A stretch of 15,760 bases of DNA from DATKCA01 sp035544675 (GTDB taxonomy: Bacteria > Acidobacteriota > Thermoanaerobaculia > Gp7-AA8), in assembly GCA_035544675.1 (NCBI GenBank), contig DATKCA010000146.1, positions 1 to 15,760 of the forward strand, given 5' to 3'. Made by a program: the position numbers and the translations under genes. The notes below the pieces were generated by a model. It did no database searches and was not told where the DNA came from. It saw only the letters and a list, made by a program, of their open reading frames with translations. Positions 13,455 through 15,760 of the stretch are shown one piece after another. Each line of letters begins with the position of its first letter. Position 1 is the first letter of the stretch.

Positions 13455-15760
13455 TTCGTGACCTCGACGCTCACCGTCCCGGTGCGCCCGAACACCTCCG
13501 GCTCATACATCTCTTCAGCGTGAGCGGGCGCGGTCAGGAACGTCCCGGCCGTGGTGGCGCGAATCAGGTACGTGTATGTGTGCTCCCCTTCGGCGAGCCG
13601 GGTCGCGAACACCTCGATGCGATCGTCGTGGCGCTCCTCGTGATCCCACCCACCCCTCTGCCACCACGCCCACGCCCACCCGCTCCGCTCGTTGTATGGC
13701 TGTTCGCTGATGGCGGTCGCCGTCGTGGCGAACGCGCTGTCGACCGGTTCCGTCCCGGCAGGGATCGGATCGGTCACCGCCACGAATCGCCGCTCCTTCG
13801 TGTTGCGCAGGCTGAGCGTCACGCGGATCAGATCGCCGGCCTTGAAGGACGTGATCGGGCCGGGCGTCCCTTCCGCTGCGTAACTCCTCGTGATCTCGAA
13901 CCCCTGATTCATCGGCGCCAGGTTCCGCTCGGCCGACGCGTAGCGCAGGCGCATGAGGTAATAGAGCGTGCCGGTCCCTTCGCGAGAGAAAAGGACAGGC
14001 AGGATTGCCTGTCCTCCACTGGGCACTGGAAGTTCCCGAACTTTCGCTTCTGTGGAGCGGCCGCGGAACTCTTCGCGCGCCAACTCCTCCGCTCCCATCG
14101 TGACCACCGCCGCGAAGTCGGGCACTTCGGCCTCGTACCTGCGGTAGTAATCGACGAGTGACTCCATCGCCCACGCGTTCTCCTGCGTGTTGCCCCATCG
14201 CCCGTTCTTCCGCACTCGCATCAGCCACGGCACCATCCGGTTCACCAGTGGCTCGTCGGAGCCGATCCGGACAAGAGTGCCGAGGACGATCGACGTCGAG
14301 CGGATGTTCGAGTTCCAGAACCACAATAGATAGGGATCGGAAAGCTCGCCCACGTGCGCGAATCCGCCTTCGGGCTGGATGGAGTTGCGCATCCTGCGCA
14401 GCAGCTCCTCGAGGCGCTGGCCCTTCTCGTTTTTCGCGACCATCGCGTCGGCGAGATAGGCGATGCCGAACACCGGCATGCGGTCGATGTACCCGTAAAC
14501 GCGAGTGAGGTGGCTGTCGACGTTGCGGCCTCCCTCGGCCAGCGTCTTCGTGGCGAACGCCTGCCACGCGCTGAACGCCGGCCACCACCCCTCGTTCGGA
14601 GGACGCTGTTCGCCCAGGCTCCGGTCCAGATAGTCGTAGGCGCGAGGAAGGACGTCCGGACCGATCGCGTATCCCAGTCTCTGCGCGCGCTGATAGACGT
14701 GGACGACGTAGCTCGTCAGATACGGTGAGACCGATGAGCAGTGGCCCGGCCAGAACGCGAAGCCGCCGTCGCCGCACTGGAACTGCTCGAGCTCGCGCAG
14801 GGTGGTCTGCCCGGCGGCGCGGGCGCGAGCCGCGTCGATGCCCGGCAGCTTGAAGGCTTCGCCCAGGTCTGAGGCGAGGATGAGCGCCAGCGCCGACGAT
14901 GCGCGCTGCTCGGCGCACCCATACGGATACTCGACGAGATAGCGGGCGCTCTCGCCGAGGCCGACCATGGCCGTGGAGGCCAGTTCGAGGCGGAGGCCGC
15001 CGAAGTTCGGGACGATGTTCCGCGGCAGCTCCAGTGTCTCGGCCGCCTGCGGCTTTGCTTCGCCGTATGCCGCCATCGTCTCGGGCGAGACCAGCACCCG
15101 CACGGGGATGGTCTCCTCGAACGCGTCGTTCTCGCGGCCCATGCTGACCCGCATCTGGATGCGCGCCGTACCGATTGCTTTTGCCACGACATCGAAGCGC
15201 ACTTCGGTCGCCGCGTTCGGGCGGACCTCGATCTGCCTGCGCTCGTCTCCCGTGATCTGAACGATCGACGGATCGAGACTGGTGATGCTGACGGTGGCGC
15301 GGCCGGCCCGTTTCACCTGACTGTTCACGACGCCGCCGAAGTGCGCCGTATCGCCCGGCGTGAGGAATCGCGGAAACGCCGGCGCGATCATCAGCGGCTT
15401 GTTGACGCGGATCTCGTCCTGCGCCCAGCCGAAGCGCGACTCCCGGTCGCCGGCCACGGCCATGATCCGGTACGTGGTCAGAGACTCGGGCAGCTTCACC
15501 TCCGTGCGCGCACGGCCGCGCGCGTCGGTCACGACCGATCCGAGCCAGAACGCCAGCACGCGGAAGTCGCGGCGCAGCGTACCGGGACCGGCGTCGCGTC
15601 CGCCGCCTCCGCCATCCGAGGCACCCTTCGGCGTCAACACGCGGCGGCTGACGATGCGCTGCCGGGAGTCTTCGTTCACCACCTGCAGGGCTTTGTCGAG
15701 ATAGATCGACTCCAGGACGTCGGGTGTGCGGTAGTCGGTGAGCGAGAGAACGCCGTAATC
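13451..15760 (-). CDS. Bacterial alpha-2-macroglobulin, C-terminal 769 residues (N-terminus beyond window)
   Basis: A periplasmic protease trap: a bait region is cut, the thioester is exposed, and the attacking protease is bound covalently. The frame is open to the window's right edge, so the gene is 5'-truncated; an internal GTG at 15682 is not the start. Numbering from the edge: FWLGSVVTDARGRAR and TTYRIMAVAGD (about 70-105) belong to the conserved A2M domain. The thioester motif YPYGCAEQ is intact with Cys282 (codon 14917-14915). The alpha/alpha-toroid thioester domain then runs to about 560. The C-terminal macroglobulin domains end in GTVSVEVTK. A non-native-looking SGGQAILPVL at about 581-590 comes from a palindromic repeat. 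A low-complexity GGGGGRDAGPG patch is at about 50-60. pbpC follows with a GTGA overlap. E. coli has the same order (yfhM-pbpC), which supports a joint role in guarding and repairing the cell wall. Confidence 0.94.
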   Translation of the reverse strand, partial: DYGVLSLTDYRTPDVLESIYLDKALQVVNEDSRQRIVSRRVLTPKGASDGGGGGRDAGPGTLRRDFRVLAFWLGSVVTDARGRARTEVKLPESLTTYRIMAVAGDRESRFGWAQDEIRVNKPLMIAPAFPRFLTPGDTAHFGGVVNSQVKRAGRATVSITSLDPSIVQITGDERRQIEVRPNAATEVRFDVVAKAIGTARIQMRVSMGRENDAFEETIPVRVLVSPETMAAYGEAKPQAAETLELPRNIVPNFGGLRLELASTAMVGLGESARYLVEYPYGCAEQRASSALALILASDLGEAFKLPGIDAARARAAGQTTLRELEQFQCGDGGFAFWPGHCSSVSPYLTSYVVHVYQRAQRLGYAIGPDVLPRAYDYLDRSLGEQRPPNEGWWPAFSAWQAFATKTLAEGGRNVDSHLTRVYGYIDRMPVFGIAYLADAMVAKNEKGQRLEELLRRMRNSIQPEGGFAHVGELSDPYLLWFWNSNIRSTSIVLGTLVRIGSDEPLVNRMVPWLMRVRKNGRWGNTQENAWAMESLVDYYRRYEAEVPDFAAVVTMGAEELAREEFRGRSTEAKVRELPVPSGGQAILPVLFSREGTGTLYYLMRLRYASAERNLAPMNQGFEITRSYAAEGTPGPITSFKAGDLIRVTLSLRNTKERRFVAVTDPIPAGTEPVDSAFATTATAISEQPYNERSGWAWAWWQRGGWDHEERHDDRIEVFATRLAEGEHTYTYLIRATTAGTFLTAPAHAEEMYEPEVFGRTGTVSVEVTK
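13993..14019. repeat. Single-hairpin palindromic element in frame inside the alpha-2-macroglobulin gene (copy C)
   Basis: The 9-bp stem GGACAGGCA/TGCCTGTCC with 4-base loop GGAT (13993-14014) is identical over all 22 bases to the second hairpin of copy A (11525-11546), and is again followed by CTCCAC (14014-14019). It is read as SGGQAILPV in the same frame as copy A. A GTGGAG at 14052-14057 could be the opposite outer arm, with the second hairpin absent. Confidence 0.88.

Noticed and set aside
11494..14019. Insertion sequence or transposon remnants in pbpC and the alpha-2-macroglobulin gene
   Set aside because: There is no transposase frame, no direct target duplication I can define, and the reading frames stay intact; small palindromic (REP/RPE-like) elements fit better.

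Overview
The window is a high-GC bacterial chromosome segment with 12 well-supported protein genes (one truncated at each edge) and an unusual load of short palindromic and 7-bp tandem repeats. An outer-membrane beta-barrel candidate, a DsbD-type thiol relay, a bifunctional penicillin-binding protein and a bacterial alpha-2-macroglobulin point to a Gram-negative (diderm) organism. The gene style and repeats recall Acidobacteriota or a related phylum; that is an inference and no rRNA or other phylogenetic marker is present. I saw no tRNA, rRNA, CRISPR array, insertion sequence or phage gene.

Left part (1-4425, all minus strand): the N-terminal 282 residues of a 3-hydroxybutyryl-CoA dehydrogenase; a 255-aa protein of unknown function with its own probable promoter; then a probable transcription unit reading TPR/membrane-anchored protein, family-2 glycosyltransferase, heme-less bacterioferritin-like protein, with gaps of 29 and 35 bp and a good sigma70-type promoter in front. 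Two plus-strand genes follow (4662-6817): a secreted NodB-type polysaccharide deacetylase with an extra C-terminal beta domain, and a small beta-barrel-like protein. The 272 bp between them are almost all repeats.

Middle (6854-10232, minus): a three-gene set of class-I glutamine amidotransferase-like hydrolase (peptidase C26), a periplasmic thioredoxin with a helical-repeat tail (TTG start), and full-length DsbD, the last two overlapping by one base. The thioredoxin and DsbD probably work together moving reducing power across the inner membrane. At 10302-11255 (plus) lies an exported M15-type peptidase with an EF-hand calcium loop next to its zinc site.

Right part (11268-15760, minus): pbpC (penicillin-binding protein 1C) preceded by an alpha-2-macroglobulin with an intact thioester motif; stop and start overlap as GTGA. 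The same pair occurs in E. coli (yfhM-pbpC), where it is read as a cell-wall repair and protease-trap module.

The most unusual signal is a family of palindromic elements (core GGACAGGCA...TGCCTGTCC, arms GTGGAG/CTCCAC) sitting in frame INSIDE pbpC (twice) and the alpha-2-macroglobulin gene (once). The core has no stop codon in any of six frames and is read in two different frames in these genes, so the same DNA encodes unrelated peptides (GGQAILPV versus DRQDCLSS). Separate families, 7-bp tandem arrays arranged as inverted arms and GTGGAGCGCC-headed hairpins, fill the gaps between genes and in places include a stop codon or abut a ribosome binding site.
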